60,235 nucleotides of DNA from an uncultured Schlesneria sp. (GTDB taxonomy: Bacteria > Planctomycetota > Planctomycetia > Planctomycetales > Planctomycetaceae): the NCBI GenBank assembly GCA_903899985.1, contig CAIULL010000159.1:1-60235 (forward strand), in the 5' to 3' direction. The notes below the pieces were generated by a model. The model had not been told where the DNA came from. It did no database searches and worked only from the letters and a program-made list of their open reading frames with translations. Position 1 is the first letter of the stretch, and every line of letters starts with the position of its first letter. Shown here one piece after another: positions 9,874 to 19,462 of this stretch. Position numbers and translations under genes: made by a program.

Positions 9874-9922
9874 GCTTCGATGTTGCGCCGTTACCTTGTG
9901 TTGCACTCGCCAGGAAGCCACA

Positions 9923-9943
9923 TTGCTTAAATTGATTAAGCAA
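9923..9943. terminator. Inverted repeat between convergent genes, possible bidirectional terminator
   Basis: TTGCTTAA (9923-9930), loop ATTGA, TTAAGCAA (9936-9943): a perfect 8-bp stem between the plus gene ending at 9873 and the minus gene ending at 9995. There is no long T run on either side, so terminator function is only suggested by position. Confidence 0.4.
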
Positions 9944-9994
9944 GTGAAGGGGCGGACCGTTGTCGTATGTTCTGCTTGTGTTGCCAGGAAATGA

Positions 9995-10282
9995 TCAGTG
10001 TAGGGGTCGCTTAAGCAGGACCCTCAGCCCGGCGGTATTGCCGTTATGCAAGAACGGAATCGTGCTGACCAGTTCCCATCCTTCCTGACCGACGCTGTTC
10101 AGCTTTTCTTCCCATTCATCATGAGCGGAACCGACATTCGCATCTTTGAGTGTGAGAGCTTTGTATTCCCACTTCACCGCCCGGTCACCTCTCGTCTGAG
10201 CCTCGCCGGGAGATAACTGGATAACAGCGAGAATTGCAATAAGACCGATCAACGTCAATGAAATGCGAACGAACTTTTTCAT
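9995..10282 (-). CDS. Secreted DUF4177-like protein
   Basis: 95 residues from ATG at 10282, with GGAG about 9 bases upstream; an upstream in-frame start at 10387 would add a stretch overlapping the neighbouring gene. Residues 1-28 form a classical signal peptide (MKKFVRISLTLIGLIAILAV). The mature part matches the DUF4177 pattern: VKWEYKALTL near the start, then LNSVGQEGWELVST and a final basic strand ending LLKRPLH. DUF4177 has no known biochemical role. It begins 33 bp after the second DUF4419 gene and is probably in the same transcript. Confidence 0.72.
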   Translation of the reverse strand: MKKFVRISLTLIGLIAILAVIQLSPGEAQTRGDRAVKWEYKALTLKDANVGSAHDEWEEKLNSVGQEGWELVSTIPFLHNGNTAGLRVLLKRPLH

Positions 10283-10314
10283 GGCGGACTCCAGTTCCTG
10301 GAAAAATGAAACCA

Positions 10315-11853
10315 TTACAAGTGCTTCCACAAGGAAAGCCATTTCGCGTGTAACGGAGCAGGGGGTTGGCCGTGGACGGTGTTCCACAGGTTTCGAAAGT
10401 CACTATTCGCTTGATAATTTGTCGAGGCAATCTCCAGCAAGAATCGATTCTGTTCGTCCTCGTCGAGATTGGTGTCAGATTGTTCTGTTGGTTTTGCCGC
10501 CAGATACAGCTGGTGGAAATGAAGTCCCAGTTTGCGAGCCTGATCAAAGTGTCGATTTGCCTCTTTGCTTCGCACTGCTGCTTCTTTCGCGGAAATTTCG
10601 GACCTCTCTTTGAGCTCTCTTTTCAGGATTTCCGCGTTTTCTTGAAATTCCCTCTCCGCGATTTCCTCTTCCTCACGGCGTATTTTCTCCGCTTCTTCAG
10701 CGTCCACTTGACGTTTTTTCTCGACAGCAACGACATCCCAGACCGCCCAACCAATTTCCGGTCGCAGACAGAGGGTTTGCGTATCTTGTTTAACGCCCAT
10801 CAGCCCTCCAATAAACTCCATCGCATACGGGGTATCGAAATAATCCCATGTAAACGGTGCCTTGGCCGGAAGGTGCGGAATACGATCCATACCCGGACCA
10901 TCCACTTTTGATGGCTGACGATTGATCCAGCGATTTCGGCAAAACGCCGAGCCAGGTTCTGGTGCGTCATAAGCCACTGGGTTCAGATACGGAAACAAGT
11001 TCAAGACCCAACCCGTGACAAACGGCCCGCTACCGCTTCCTTCGCCACCATGCCATTTGTAAATGGAATCCCAGAATGATTGATCGATCCTTCCACTGGC
11101 GGCAGACACGAATTGGTTCAATAGTGGTTCAAGTGCATCGATCCACCAGTCGAGACCGAAGCGACGAAATTCATTCACTCGTTGATTGATTGAAAGCCAA
11201 TCGTCAACAGTTCCCTCAAGCGTGATACTGGGGATACCGCACCTTGAACTGACCACATAGGCAAAATAAGCCTTCATCGCGTCCATCAGCACGATTTCGG
11301 AGGCCGCTCGCTCAACGGGACCCGTTGTTGAAAAATCTGCAACAATCAAGCGGTGAGTCTCGCCAATATACTCCTTGATGACCGATGAGAACTCATTAAA
11401 CACTTCGGGCCAGGGGTTTTCGGGAGAGCCTTTGACGAGGTCATCTCGCCGAACGACAATCGTCTCCTTTCCTTCGTGTTTCACGAAATGATGCCGCAAC
11501 TGCTCGGCATTCTCATTGATGTGGAGTGCCAACCCTTGTGTGATTGTCAACCAGATCATATCGGGAGAAAGACAGATGGGCCGATGATCGGCAAAGGCCC
11601 AGTGAAGCGCTTGGATCAGCGGGTGGAGTCGGACGTTGGCGACCAACTGCCCGTGATACTGAGAGCAAGACTCGACTTTTCCACCGAGGAACTCGGTTAC
11701 CGCCTCGTGATAGGGAACCACCGGCAACGGTTCTGTCGTGGGTGCCACAGGCGAGACGAGAAAAGTTGTCGAGTTCCTTGTCTGTTCCTGATGAGATGAA
11801 TCGGCGGCGGTTGACAAGGGTTGTTTCTCGAAAAGTCGATCGGATCGAGCCAT
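10315..11853 (-). CDS. DUF4419 family protein, second tandem copy
   Basis: 512 residues from ATG at 11853 (GAGAG upstream). The core at residues about 45-330 shows DUF4419 features: VPYHEAVTEFL, HPLIQALHWAFADHRPICL, DMIWLTITQGLALH, a VADFSTTGPVERAASEI segment, GIPSITLEGT and GLDWWIDALEPLLNQF, then FVTGWVLNLFPYL. A charged Glu/Arg-rich helix of about 60 residues follows (residues about 380-440, likely coiled coil) and a C-terminal WNTVHGQPPAPLHAKW block. No signal or membrane segment, so probably cytoplasmic. DUF4419 is known from bacteria and fungi without assigned function. It lies 52 bp downstream of a close paralogue. Confidence 0.82.
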   Translation of the reverse strand: MARSDRLFEKQPLSTAADSSHQEQTRNSTTFLVSPVAPTTEPLPVVPYHEAVTEFLGGKVESCSQYHGQLVANVRLHPLIQALHWAFADHRPICLSPDMIWLTITQGLALHINENAEQLRHHFVKHEGKETIVVRRDDLVKGSPENPWPEVFNEFSSVIKEYIGETHRLIVADFSTTGPVERAASEIVLMDAMKAYFAYVVSSRCGIPSITLEGTVDDWLSINQRVNEFRRFGLDWWIDALEPLLNQFVSAASGRIDQSFWDSIYKWHGGEGSGSGPFVTGWVLNLFPYLNPVAYDAPEPGSAFCRNRWINRQPSKVDGPGMDRIPHLPAKAPFTWDYFDTPYAMEFIGGLMGVKQDTQTLCLRPEIGWAVWDVVAVEKKRQVDAEEAEKIRREEEEIAEREFQENAEILKRELKERSEISAKEAAVRSKEANRHFDQARKLGLHFHQLYLAAKPTEQSDTNLDEDEQNRFLLEIASTNYQANSDFRNLWNTVHGQPPAPLHAKWLSLWKHL

Positions 11854-11905
11854 GATCACTCTCGTTCGCCAGGTGGTGAGTTTAAAAAATATGCCGAAAG
11901 CTTGC

Positions 11906-13408
11906 TTAAGCCCGTTTCCACAAGGAAAGCCACTTGACGTGTAAAGAAGAAGGGGGCTGGCCGTGGACGGTGTTCCAAAGGTTTTGAAATTCGATATTCG
12001 ATTGATAGTTTGTCGTGGCAAGATCCAGTAATAATCGATGCTGTTCGTCTTCGTCGAATTTGGTGTCGGCTTGTACCTCAGGAATTGCTGCCAGATACAG
12101 TTGACGGAATTGGAGTCCCAGTTTGCGAGCCTGTTTAAAATGTTGATTTGCTTCGTAATTTCTTGCTGCTAATTCCTTCGCAGCAATTTCAGCTTTCTCT
12201 TGCTCTTTTCGTGCCGCAGTTTCAGCGTCGCCGCGACGTTTTCTTTCGACAGCTCCGGCCTCCCAGACGGCCCAACCAATTTCAGGTCGTAAGCAGAGTG
12301 TTTGAGGATCTTGTTTAATGCCGATCAGCCCGCCAATAAACTCCATCTGGTACTTGGTTCGCTTGTAATCCCACAGGAAAGGGACCTTCGCAGGAAGATG
12401 AGGAAAGTGATCGAAGATCGGGCCACTCACCCTTGATGGTTCAAGCCCGATCCAGGGGTTTCGCCGAAATGTGGCGGCAGGATCTGGCTGCAGGGCATCG
12501 ATCGAGTCCAGAAAAGGTAAGTTATCGCTGGAGGGGTTCAAATAGGGGAACAGGTTAACGATCCAACCAGTGACAAATGGACCACGACCACACCCAGCTT
12601 TGCCATCCCTTTTGTAAATCGAATCCCAAAACGCTTGATCGATCTTTCCGCTGGCGGCGTCAACAAATTGGTTCAATAGAGGCTCAAGTGCATCAATCCA
12701 CCAGTCCAGCCCGAATCGACGAAACTCGCGGGCTCGTTTGGCGATCGACCGCCAATCATCGGGAGTTCCCTCCAGCGTAATGCTGGGGATTCCGCAAATC
12801 GTATGGAGCTCGAACGTAAAATACGCCTGCATCGCGTCCATCAGCGCGATTTCGGACGCCGCTCGCTCCACCGGGCCGGTCGTTGAAAAGTCTGCAACGA
12901 TCAACCTGTGAGCGTCGCCAATATGACTTTGGATAGCCGCAGAGAATTCCTGAAAAACTTCGGGCCACGGGTTTTCCGGCGAACCTTTCACAAAATCGTC
13001 GCGCCGTACGACAATTTTTGCCTTTCCTTCGTGTTTCACGAAGTGGTGCCGCAATCGCTCGGCGTTCGCGTTGATGTGAAGCGATAGCCCTTGCGTGAGT
13101 GTCAACCAGATGATGTCAGGAGAAAAACAGAGGGGCCGATGATCGGCAAAGGCCAGGTGAAGGGCGTGGATCAGCGGGTGAATTCGGACTTTGGAAACCA
13201 ACTGTCCGTGGTACTGAGAGCAGGACTCAACTTTTCCGCAAAGGAACTCTGTGACCGCCTCGTGATAGGGAACCACCTGCAACGGTTCCGTCGAGGGAGT
13301 CACTGGCGACACGGCAAAGGTTGTCGTCGTGCCGATCCGTTCGCCGGGAGGTGAACCAGAAGCGGTGACCACTGCTGGTTTACGGAAGTACCGATCGAAT
13401 AGAGCCAT
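11906..13408 (-). CDS. DUF4419 family protein, first tandem copy
   Basis: 500 residues from ATG at 13408, preceded by AAGGAG with 7-base spacing, a strong start. It aligns with the downstream gene over nearly the whole length, including VPYHEAVTEFL, HPLIHALHLAFADHRPLCF, IVADFSTTGPVERAASEIAL, GLDWWIDALEPLLNQF and the C-terminal WNTVHGQPPSSLHVKW. Differences from the second copy are a shorter charged helix (about residues 389-430) and a longer segment after FPYLNP (SSDNLPFLDSIDALQPD). The pair is a tandem duplication that has diverged. Function unknown; cytoplasmic by sequence. Confidence 0.83.
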   Translation of the reverse strand: MALFDRYFRKPAVVTASGSPPGERIGTTTTFAVSPVTPSTEPLQVVPYHEAVTEFLCGKVESCSQYHGQLVSKVRIHPLIHALHLAFADHRPLCFSPDIIWLTLTQGLSLHINANAERLRHHFVKHEGKAKIVVRRDDFVKGSPENPWPEVFQEFSAAIQSHIGDAHRLIVADFSTTGPVERAASEIALMDAMQAYFTFELHTICGIPSITLEGTPDDWRSIAKRAREFRRFGLDWWIDALEPLLNQFVDAASGKIDQAFWDSIYKRDGKAGCGRGPFVTGWIVNLFPYLNPSSDNLPFLDSIDALQPDPAATFRRNPWIGLEPSRVSGPIFDHFPHLPAKVPFLWDYKRTKYQMEFIGGLIGIKQDPQTLCLRPEIGWAVWEAGAVERKRRGDAETAARKEQEKAEIAAKELAARNYEANQHFKQARKLGLQFRQLYLAAIPEVQADTKFDEDEQHRLLLDLATTNYQSNIEFQNLWNTVHGQPPSSLHVKWLSLWKRA

Positions 13409-13543
13409 TGCGAATCTCCTTCGTCACGTCGCAAGACCATGGCACAGTCGACTGATTCACATGATTTCCAACACGCGAGTTGAAACCACTGGTGGCACAA
13501 ATCTGCCGCCTGTAGCACCCGCACTATTAGCGTCGGCATCACT

Positions 13544-15427
13544 CTAAGGATGACTCTGGACGAGAGGCAATGGTACGGTTTCCTCTTTCCAGACGATGGT
13601 GGCAAATTCTTCGATGTCGGCGATTGTTTCGGGATCAAGTCTTGTTTCGTCGCGAGACCGTAGCAGAACGACCAGGCATTTCGAACCTTTCATCGCGCCG
13701 GGAAGGATCGAGTAAAAACGATCGAGATAGGTTGTTCGGCTGTAACAGATCGATTTTAAATCTTCCAGAAGCGATGCGGTCATCGAAACGGGATTGCCAG
13801 GCTCCAGAATAACCTGCAGTGTCGTGTGCGGGTTTTCGTCGAGAACTTGTTCGATAAACTCTTGTGCCGATTTGGTATGCACCCGGAAATCTTCAGCTTT
13901 GAGCCAGAGAGTAAAGGCCTGGGTACGCTCATCCGGGGGAGGAAGATTCGACTTCGGCTCTTTCGCGTTGTCAGCGTCAGACTCGGCATCCAGATCGATT
14001 TGCCATGCTTCGCATCGCGGGCGAGGGCCTGTTGACATCGTCAAATTTGGAATTAGCGGTTCGGGAAGCGGATCGAACTCGGTGTCAAACAGCTCCTCCG
14101 CTTCGTCCATTAACTGGTAAAGATCAGCCAGGTCAAGCGTCGGTGTCTTCAAGACGTAATAGGGCGGAACAGGCTGAAATTCCAGGCCCAGTTCGCGTGC
14201 CTCGTGCCGGAAGGCTGTTCCTGGCAAAACGGAAAGATTAAAGACCTGAACCTCGTCGTAAAGGTTGCTGTCCTTGAGATAGTGCAGGCTGCGGCGGATC
14301 GAATCGCATGTATCACCGGGCAAACCAATAATCAGGTCCACCTTGACGCTGATCCCCTCGTCTCGCAATGCCCGCACACCACGCTCAAACGCCTTGAGAT
14401 GATTCTTGCGGTCCATCAGTTCCTGGGCCAGGGGGTCGATCGATTGCAGTCCAATCTCGACCTGCGTGAAGTTTGCTGCTCGCAACAGCTTCGCGGTCGT
14501 ACTGTTGATTCCCTCCGCCCGTAACTCACCGAAGTATTTGAACTGGTGATCGGGATTACAATCGGCGAGTAACTTCAGAAAGCCGTCGAAGTCGCGGCGC
14601 TGATTAAGCGTCGGGTCAAGCAGCACGACCTCGCGAGCTCCGCGACGCTGCGCATGTTCCAGATTCGCGACGATTTTTTCGCGAGAGACGAAATAAAGGT
14701 CGTCGTAACTTTTGGGGTAGTAGCAGAACTTGCACTTGAAAATGCAGCCTCGCAGCGTTTCCAGCAGCATCAGCTGCTCGTCCGCCGCATCGAGAATCCC
14801 AGCAAGATAGGGGGACGAGACCTCGTTCAGGTTCGGCAACGGCTGTCGGAACAGCGGTATTTTTCCTTGAGCAACTTTCGCTTCATTCCATTCGCCACAA
14901 ACTGTCCGTGTCAGAACAGGGGAAACGTAGAGTCCGGCAATTTGCTGGTCGGGAATATCGGCATTTTGCAGGCTGGCCAAAAGTTCGCAAAACGTTTGTT
15001 CCCCCTCGCCGATCGCCGCAAAATCAACTTCCGGCCGTTCAAGGACCCAGCCGTTGTCAGCCGTGATTTCCGGTCCTCCGACAAGTATCCGGGTAGCGGG
15101 GCGAGCCTGCTTCACATATCGTGAAATATCGAGCGAACGCTCGACGTTCCATAAATAACATGTCCATCCGACAAGCCAGGGATCACGATCCAGGATCTCT
15201 GCGGCCAATCCCCGGTCGGATAAACGATTGGCGAGTGTTGCCTGCAGGATCTGGATGTCGTACGCCTCGTCCAGACCACGCTGCTGCGCCAATAGTTTCA
15301 GGTACGCTGCGGCTAAGGGAACGTTGCCTTGAGCCGGTTCCATTCCGGGTTGGGGAATCGGCAATTGGATCAGCAGGATACGACGGCGGTGGGACATCAA
15401 GTCGTCCATTTCGAATTTTGGATGCAT
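13544..15427 (-). CDS. B12-binding-domain radical SAM protein
   Basis: About 627 residues from ATG at 15427; upstream in-frame starts at 15478 and 15604, and downstream ones at 15409 and 15397, cannot be excluded. The N-terminal ~190 residues resemble a cobalamin-binding domain (RRILLIQLPIPQPGMEP, then LVGWTCYLWNVERSLDI and ILVGGPEIT). The radical SAM core has the [4Fe-4S] motif C228-IFK-C232-KF-C235, then EVVLLDPTLN and IGLQSIDPLAQELMDRKN, an HemN/Elp3-like pattern. Family members (methylthiotransferases, BchE-like and C-methyltransferases) act on varied substrates; the tail here is not diagnostic. It is transcribed toward the DUF4419 genes with a 135-bp gap. Confidence 0.82.
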   Translation of the reverse strand: MHPKFEMDDLMSHRRRILLIQLPIPQPGMEPAQGNVPLAAAYLKLLAQQRGLDEAYDIQILQATLANRLSDRGLAAEILDRDPWLVGWTCYLWNVERSLDISRYVKQARPATRILVGGPEITADNGWVLERPEVDFAAIGEGEQTFCELLASLQNADIPDQQIAGLYVSPVLTRTVCGEWNEAKVAQGKIPLFRQPLPNLNEVSSPYLAGILDAADEQLMLLETLRGCIFKCKFCYYPKSYDDLYFVSREKIVANLEHAQRRGAREVVLLDPTLNQRRDFDGFLKLLADCNPDHQFKYFGELRAEGINSTTAKLLRAANFTQVEIGLQSIDPLAQELMDRKNHLKAFERGVRALRDEGISVKVDLIIGLPGDTCDSIRRSLHYLKDSNLYDEVQVFNLSVLPGTAFRHEARELGLEFQPVPPYYVLKTPTLDLADLYQLMDEAEELFDTEFDPLPEPLIPNLTMSTGPRPRCEAWQIDLDAESDADNAKEPKSNLPPPDERTQAFTLWLKAEDFRVHTKSAQEFIEQVLDENPHTTLQVILEPGNPVSMTASLLEDLKSICYSRTTYLDRFYSILPGAMKGSKCLVVLLRSRDETRLDPETIADIEEFATIVWKEETVPLPLVQSHP

Positions 15428-15881
15428 GGTTCCCGATTCGATCACCTGCGGAAACAGTACAGCGTCGGACGAAAACATCCTGTGATCGCTGAAGATGATA
15501 CTGAAATTTCCGGATTGTTGCTGCCTCGGAAAATAATGCGCAGATCCATGGTGAATTCGCACTATTACCCGCGCACGGCATTGCCTGTCCGATGCCGATT
15601 TCATCGTGACTCAAATTCACAATTAGGTGTCTACGATCTTATTTCCTAAAGAGCCTCCCTGACCCATGTGGGCATTTGCCCGGCGTTGTTTGGATTGATT
15701 CGACAGGTCTACTGTCCGGTGATTTCATGTCGCTTCATCAGCGACGTCGACGCCATTGAGAACCGCAGCATCCATACCTCCAACGGTCTGTTTCGAATCA
15801 GGCTTAATCCTGAATTGACTCCGCAATACGATCCGTTAGTCCATTCCACCGTCTGGACTGAACTCAGTTTGGACAAGGACG
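15428..15881. other. Intergenic stretch between two minus-strand genes
   Basis: This 454-bp region includes the alternative upstream start codons of the radical SAM gene (15478, 15604), whose extra residues look non-coding (basic, Ser/Gln-rich). Between 15605 and 15881 I see no gene, hairpin or recognisable promoter. Confidence 0.35.
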
Positions 15882-17513
15882 TCATTTCATCCTTCCATCG
15901 GGATCGAACAAGGGTGTCGGATCGGCAAGGGGAAGTCGCAGCCGATCAGCTCGCTCGTTTGGAAGAAAGACAGCTGCCGAGCGGTCCGCAAAGACCATTC
16001 GCCAACCCGGCGTCATCAACATCCCGTTGATCGAGGCACGTGCAGTGCGGCTGTCGAGGATGACAACGGGCAATTCTCCGTCGCGAAAAAGGTTCTGCCA
16101 CGTCGGATCGCTGACGGCCATGGACCCCAGCACTCGATTAAACAGCTCAAAAGTCTGCTGCGTACAGACTTCCAGTCTGGCATCCATAAAGACTCGGCAC
16201 TCCGGCGCATTGTGATAGACGTACACCTCAGCCTGACCGTTGTTGGCAACAAAGGCTCGACGAGGAAAACCCGGCTGACCCGCAAATTTCGCCGCGTCAT
16301 GAATAAACCAATTCGATGCTTCGCCCAGGCGGAAAGGTTTGTTCTTTTCAGCAAATTCATTCCACCACCCCGTGACGACCGCGACACAAAGCCCTGCCAT
16401 CAGAACCGTCATCCCAGTTGTGGCGTTGATCAGGGAGGGAATCGGGCGAGATGCCGTCGTGTGTGATGAAGTTGATCGCGCATCGGCAAAATTCTCGCAG
16501 GCGATAAACGCCGAGACAAAAGCAAAGATGTTCGTGTTTCGACTCGCCTGCCACGCCAGGTGGGAAAAACCAGCGAACAACATCAACCGAAACAAACTCC
16601 ATTTTCGCCGCGTGATCAGCAGCCAGGCGAAACTGAAGAAGGTCAACAGCCATGTCCCGACTTCCGCCAGCAGATAGACGTTACGGAATCCGAATTTGCG
16701 AATGAAATCAATCGGTGGATGAAATTCACCAATATTCTGACTGTAAAATTCTTTTTCGACCGAGAATTTTCGATAGAGAGTCAATGGAAATAACGCCCCC
16801 TCTTCGAAATAGGGATTGATCAGGCAGCAGACGGCGACAATAACGCCCACGATCCCAACCGTGCGAAGATCAGGCCCTGCAGTTCGTGGTTCTAATCCGT
16901 AACGTCCCTTCGCAAGGTCGCGAATGACGGCATCAACGGCGTAACAGAACCCAACGACGAGACCAAGAACGAACAAAGCGTGACAATTGACCCAGACGAC
17001 TTGCAACAGCGGCAGGAACCAGATTAATCCCGGCCTCCAATCGGTTTGACGTGCAATCCATAACCACATGGCAAGAAACAATTGCGTCAACATCTCAGGC
17101 CGCTCGTTACCACGACCTGCGATACAGATGATGGGCAGCACCCACAGTACGGTTTTTTTCCACACAGGTAAGTGGGCTCCGCCGGCCCGCCAAGCAACGG
17201 CCACCGCTGCCGTGATAATCCCTGACTTGACCAGGGTCACCAACGGCACACCCCCCAGTCGATGCAAGATTGCGATCAGGACCTGAAAACCCCAGTGAAG
17301 ATCGATCCAGGGTTTGTCTGAGTCCGTGAAGGTGTAGAGGTCTACGAACGGAATGCCGTTCCCTTCCAGAATCCATTGTCCCGTTTTCAGATGCCACCAG
17401 AAGTCGGTGTCATATAATGGAAAACACATTGACAGAAACGACCACAACAGGACCAGGGCAAACAGCACTCGATCCCCGATTGTTTCGGGGGGAGCATCGA
17501 TTTTTAGACTCAT
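15882..17513 (-). CDS. Multi-pass membrane protein, possible GT-C type glycosyltransferase
   Basis: 543 residues from ATG at 17513 (GAGGG about 8 bases upstream). An N-terminal membrane helix (VLFALVLLWSFLSMCFPL) is followed by YDTDFWWHLKTGQWIL, an acidic loop motif placed like the first external loop of GT-C/PMT-like enzymes. About ten hydrophobic segments follow up to residue ~370, then a soluble C-terminal domain of ~150 residues (NNGQAEVYVYHNAPECRVFMDARLEV). This layout recurs in planctomycete membrane proteins of unknown function. The GT-C idea is an inference from topology and the first-loop acidic residues. It is divergent from the permease at 17925. Confidence 0.6.
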   Translation of the reverse strand: MSLKIDAPPETIGDRVLFALVLLWSFLSMCFPLYDTDFWWHLKTGQWILEGNGIPFVDLYTFTDSDKPWIDLHWGFQVLIAILHRLGGVPLVTLVKSGIITAAVAVAWRAGGAHLPVWKKTVLWVLPIICIAGRGNERPEMLTQLFLAMWLWIARQTDWRPGLIWFLPLLQVVWVNCHALFVLGLVVGFCYAVDAVIRDLAKGRYGLEPRTAGPDLRTVGIVGVIVAVCCLINPYFEEGALFPLTLYRKFSVEKEFYSQNIGEFHPPIDFIRKFGFRNVYLLAEVGTWLLTFFSFAWLLITRRKWSLFRLMLFAGFSHLAWQASRNTNIFAFVSAFIACENFADARSTSSHTTASRPIPSLINATTGMTVLMAGLCVAVVTGWWNEFAEKNKPFRLGEASNWFIHDAAKFAGQPGFPRRAFVANNGQAEVYVYHNAPECRVFMDARLEVCTQQTFELFNRVLGSMAVSDPTWQNLFRDGELPVVILDSRTARASINGMLMTPGWRMVFADRSAAVFLPNERADRLRLPLADPTPLFDPDGRMK

Positions 17514-17924
17514 TGGGTCGCCCTCTGGTCATTCGAACCGAGACCAAGAGTGTGGCTTTGCAATATCACAATCACGTCGTTCACCTCTGTCGCTGCACAA
17601 TCCTCAGCCGACTCATTCCGGCTGACCCCGATGGGCGGCCCCGCCAGGATTGAACAGAAGAATATCAATCTCCCCAACAAATTGTATCGGCTTCACATTT
17701 GTATTGGACTGGCGACGGTTTGCAAGAAGTTCACGGCGCGAGCCTTGCCTGCGCCGGAGCAGCACTGGGAAGCTCTCGCCGACCGATTGAATCGGTACGT
17801 ATGCCTATGTCGTGGTTCTGATGAAGACGCGTCCGTCCGAAGCGGATCGAATCACCGAATGCTTGCCTTTCCACGTCAAGAAGTGCATTTTGAAGATCAT
17901 TTCAGAATTCATTCACCGAAGGAC
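17514..17924. other. 411-bp divergent intergenic region
   Basis: It separates the minus-strand gene starting at 17513 from the permease at 17925. The permease frame is open back to 17550, but the translated upstream part lacks membrane or domain character, so I treat it as non-coding. Promoters for both genes should be here. No clear boxes were recognised. Confidence 0.35.
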
Positions 17925-19439
17925 ATGTTTGTGTTTTACGGTATCTGGCAATTAACGAAGCAGTCACTCACGACGGATGTGCGGCGAAGCGGATCGCATG
18001 CCATCCGCTTCGGACTGTCGATCGTGCTCTACTTCGCTGTTTGTTACGCCTGTTTCCTGTCTCGGGTCAACGCTTCCGGCCTGCCTCTGTTTGAGGCTCA
18101 ACTGATGATCACGGCACTATTTCTTTCGGCGACAGCGATCTTCGGATTCTCGCAGACAATTACTGAAGAAAAGGAGGAAGAAACGTTGGGGCTGATGCGA
18201 CTGGCGGACATCAGTCCTCTGGCGATAATCCTTGGAAAGACGGCGGGCACTCTTTGCGACGCCGCCTTGTTGATCGCCATTCAGTTTCCGTTCACGATTG
18301 TCGCGATCACGTTAGGTGGTGTTTCGTGGGCGCAGGTCTATGCTGCGTACATCGCACTTGCCGCTTACCTTTGGTTGCTGGCAATGGTCGGTATCTCCGT
18401 TTCTGTGTTCCAGCCGAACGGAGGAAAGGCAGCCCGGTGGACGGCGATCATTGTTGCGGCCTATGCATTACCCCCCTTCTTTTTGTGGGTGTTTGGAGCG
18501 CTTTTTGGCTGGACGGCAGTGCCGCAATCTTTCTGGTCGATCAGTCTGCCGATGCGAATGCTGGACATCACCGAATCGGGATTTCAAGATTCGCCCTGGT
18601 GCCTGGCGGTAGGATTCAGCGCGATCGCCGGCATCTTGTGCTTGATCGTTTCATGGCTGGCATTCGATCGATTTGCATTAACTGACGCTCGTGACGATCG
18701 GCCTTTGACACTGAAGCTCAGCCCCCGTCGTGTTCGTCGTCCCTGGTCCAAACCAATCATCTGGCGAGAATATGTTTTTGCGACGGGTGGCACAACTTGG
18801 ACGATCATACGGATTGCTGTCCAATTAGCAATTTTCTTAGCTGTTCTGACGACATTTCGATCCTTTAACCGACCAGGGGGGATCATCGGTTTTACGCTTG
18901 CCTGGTCCTCACTCTTGAGCTTGCTATATGGAATTCTCGATGGAACATGGTCTGCGAGCAAGCTGTTTCAGGACGAGGTCCGGAATCGTACATGGTCGGC
19001 ATTGGTTCAAACGCCTCACACACTGCCGCAATTGGCTTTGGACAAGTGCTGCGGGTGGGCATTGGGGTTAGCACCGACAATCATCGCGCCGCTTGCGTTT
19101 GATCTGACGATGGTGATTTTCCATGAACATATTCAACGCCACTTGATGGGCTATATGGAAATAATGGTTGGAACAATCACAGTCACTCTGAGCGTTTTTG
19201 GATATCTCCATTTGCTGGTTCTGCTCTCGCTGTATTTTGGCTGGAAGGGAACGCCCATGACCCTGACCATCTGTTTTGCTGCCGGCTGGCTTTATGTTGT
19301 CGCCGTGTATACATCGAGGTTGGGGGATGAAGCTCGATGCACGCTCTTCGGCATCACAAGCATCGCGCTGGTGGGATTGATGTTCATATTAGAGCTGTTA
19401 ATTTTGCGACGGCTTGAACTATTAGCAGAAACAGCTTAA
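17925..19439 (+). CDS. ABC-2-type transporter permease-like membrane protein
   Basis: 504 residues from ATG at 17925; the AGGA just before it is unusually close, and ATG 17856 is an alternative. Twelve or so hydrophobic segments are visible. The segment EEKEEETLGLMRLADISPLA after the second helix is the hallmark cytoplasmic loop of planctomycete ABC-2 permeases (EKE..TL..L...P). The protein looks like two fused six-helix halves, the second from RRPWSKPIIWREYVF. No ATPase gene is adjacent, so its nucleotide-binding partner must lie elsewhere. Substrate unknown. Confidence 0.68.
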   Translation: MFVFYGIWQLTKQSLTTDVRRSGSHAIRFGLSIVLYFAVCYACFLSRVNASGLPLFEAQLMITALFLSATAIFGFSQTITEEKEEETLGLMRLADISPLAIILGKTAGTLCDAALLIAIQFPFTIVAITLGGVSWAQVYAAYIALAAYLWLLAMVGISVSVFQPNGGKAARWTAIIVAAYALPPFFLWVFGALFGWTAVPQSFWSISLPMRMLDITESGFQDSPWCLAVGFSAIAGILCLIVSWLAFDRFALTDARDDRPLTLKLSPRRVRRPWSKPIIWREYVFATGGTTWTIIRIAVQLAIFLAVLTTFRSFNRPGGIIGFTLAWSSLLSLLYGILDGTWSASKLFQDEVRNRTWSALVQTPHTLPQLALDKCCGWALGLAPTIIAPLAFDLTMVIFHEHIQRHLMGYMEIMVGTITVTLSVFGYLHLLVLLSLYFGWKGTPMTLTICFAAGWLYVVAVYTSRLGDEARCTLFGITSIALVGLMFILELLILRRLELLAETA

Positions 19440-19462
19440 TTAACTTCAGCCCTCTTGCAGGA

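Noticed and set aside
17550-17924. 125-codon N-terminal extension of the ABC-2 permease
   Set aside because: No membrane or domain character, and it covers the divergent promoter region.
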